Source: CAWEQW01 sp963811365 (lineage in GTDB: Bacteria; Actinomycetota; Actinomycetes; Propionibacteriales; Nocardioidaceae). From it: a stretch of DNA of 64,000 nucleotides. Position 1 is the first letter of the stretch, and every line of letters starts with the position of its first letter. The translations under genes were made by a program, and so were the position numbers. The notes under the pieces were generated by a model. The model made no database searches, had not been told where the DNA came from, and saw only the letters and a program-made list of their open reading frames with translations. The stretch spans positions 744,001 through 808,000 of the forward strand of contig CAWEQW010000008.1 of NCBI GenBank assembly GCA_963811365.1, read 5' to 3'. Shown here one piece after another: positions 63,611-64,000 of this stretch.

Positions 63611-64000
63611 TCAGCCGTCCAGCAGCCTTCCGAACACGTCACCGTGCCGGGCCACCCGGTCCAGCACCTCCCGGTAGGTGAGGTGCTCGAGCGCCTCCGG
63701 GTCGTCCGCGCCGGCCTCCACCTCGGCCCAGGTGCGCGGCGCCGCGACGTACGGTGCCGCCCTCCCGCGCAGAGAGTAGGGCGAGATCGTCGTCTTGGCG
63801 CCGGTGTTCTGGCTCCAGTCGAGCAGCACCTTGCCGGTGCGCAGCGACTTGGTCATCTTCCACAGCACCAGGTCGTGGTCGCCCGCGAGCTCGCGGGCGA
63901 CCTGCTGCGCCTGGTCGCGCACCTGGTCCGCGGGCAGTTCGCCGGGCAGCGCGGCGTACAGGTGAAGACCCTTGCTGCCGCTGGTCACCGGTGCCGACCG
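63611..64000 (-). CDS. LigD-type DNA polymerase/primase domain, C-terminal part
   Basis: The frame is open to the window edge, so only about 129 C-terminal residues are seen. SGSKGLHLYAALPGEL is the LigD polymerase (archaeo-eukaryotic primase) signature, followed by LVLWKMTKSLRTGKVLLDWSQNTGAKTTISPYSLRGRAAPYVAAPRTW (in parts; the basic KSLRTGKVLLDW and AKTTI stretches are diagnostic). The protein ends after this domain, so a polymerase-only or ligase-then-polymerase order is likely. It serves non-homologous end joining; a Ku gene is not in the window. Confidence 0.9.
   Translation of the reverse strand, partial: RSAPVTSGSKGLHLYAALPGELPADQVRDQAQQVARELAGDHDLVLWKMTKSLRTGKVLLDWSQNTGAKTTISPYSLRGRAAPYVAAPRTWAEVEAGADDPEALEHLTYREVLDRVARHGDVFGRLLDG

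Overview
The window is high-GC DNA (about 70% by eye) with GTG/ATG starts, tightly packed short operons, hairpin terminators without U-tracts, a tmRNA tag ending in FALAA, and actinobacterial marker genes (DUF222/HNH, DUF3039, DUF6328, the prfB-ftsE-ftsX-M23-smpB-ssrA block, a Tad locus of the Rv3654c-Rv3660c kind, a c-di-AMP riboswitch before an NlpC/P60 gene). I infer a chromosomal segment of an actinobacterium, most like Nocardioides or a relative; the genus is a guess from gene content. I see no phage, insertion sequence, CRISPR array, tRNA or rRNA.

Layout. 1-8.8 kb: end of an amino acid permease, a secreted 5'-nucleotidase, a DUF222/HNH protein, small conserved proteins, a MarR-MFS efflux pair with a perfect 23-bp operator, and an RDD protein. 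8.8-13.4 kb: hpd (tyrosine catabolism) divergent from an Lrp/AsnC regulator, an IclR regulator, a superfamily II helicase and DUF3039. 13.4-21 kb: a five-gene catabolic operon (CoA transferase, hydantoinase/oxoprolinase A and B, cysteine hydrolase, HMG-CoA-lyase-like enzyme) divergent from a GntR/FCD regulator, with two identical TTGCATACAA-type sites between them. 21-29.8 kb: YqgE, malic enzyme, TetR, a DUF3048 lipoprotein, a riboswitch-controlled NlpC/P60 hydrolase, an SDR, a secreted phosphoesterase, and a frameshifted HoxN-type nickel/cobalt permease behind a Nur-like box.

29.8-42.5 kb: a PAS-GGDEF diguanylate cyclase, an M6 metalloprotease, rocD, then an apparent exopolysaccharide locus: a cellulose-synthase-like glycosyltransferase with a 150-residue insertion, an overlapping STAS protein, a GH26 hydrolase, an acyltransferase, and a secreted GH144/DUF3131-like protein with an RTX tail. 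42.5-51 kb: ssrA, smpB, an M23 peptidase, ftsX, ftsE, prfB (with a single-base frameshift), DUF6328 and a SigB/F-family sigma factor. 51-55.8 kb: a compact Tad pilus locus. 55.8-64 kb: a 706-residue protein of unknown function with a duplicated domain, a GT51 transglycosylase, an M36 metalloprotease broken by many small indels, and the end of a LigD-type polymerase gene.

Most worth a second look: the glycosyltransferase-STAS locus; the riboswitch whose closing helix contains the Shine-Dalgarno; the hydantoinase/CoA-transferase operon; the duplicated-domain 706-residue protein; tandem repeats sitting at three translation starts; and the clustered +1 indels, which hit an essential gene (prfB) and so probably include sequence errors.
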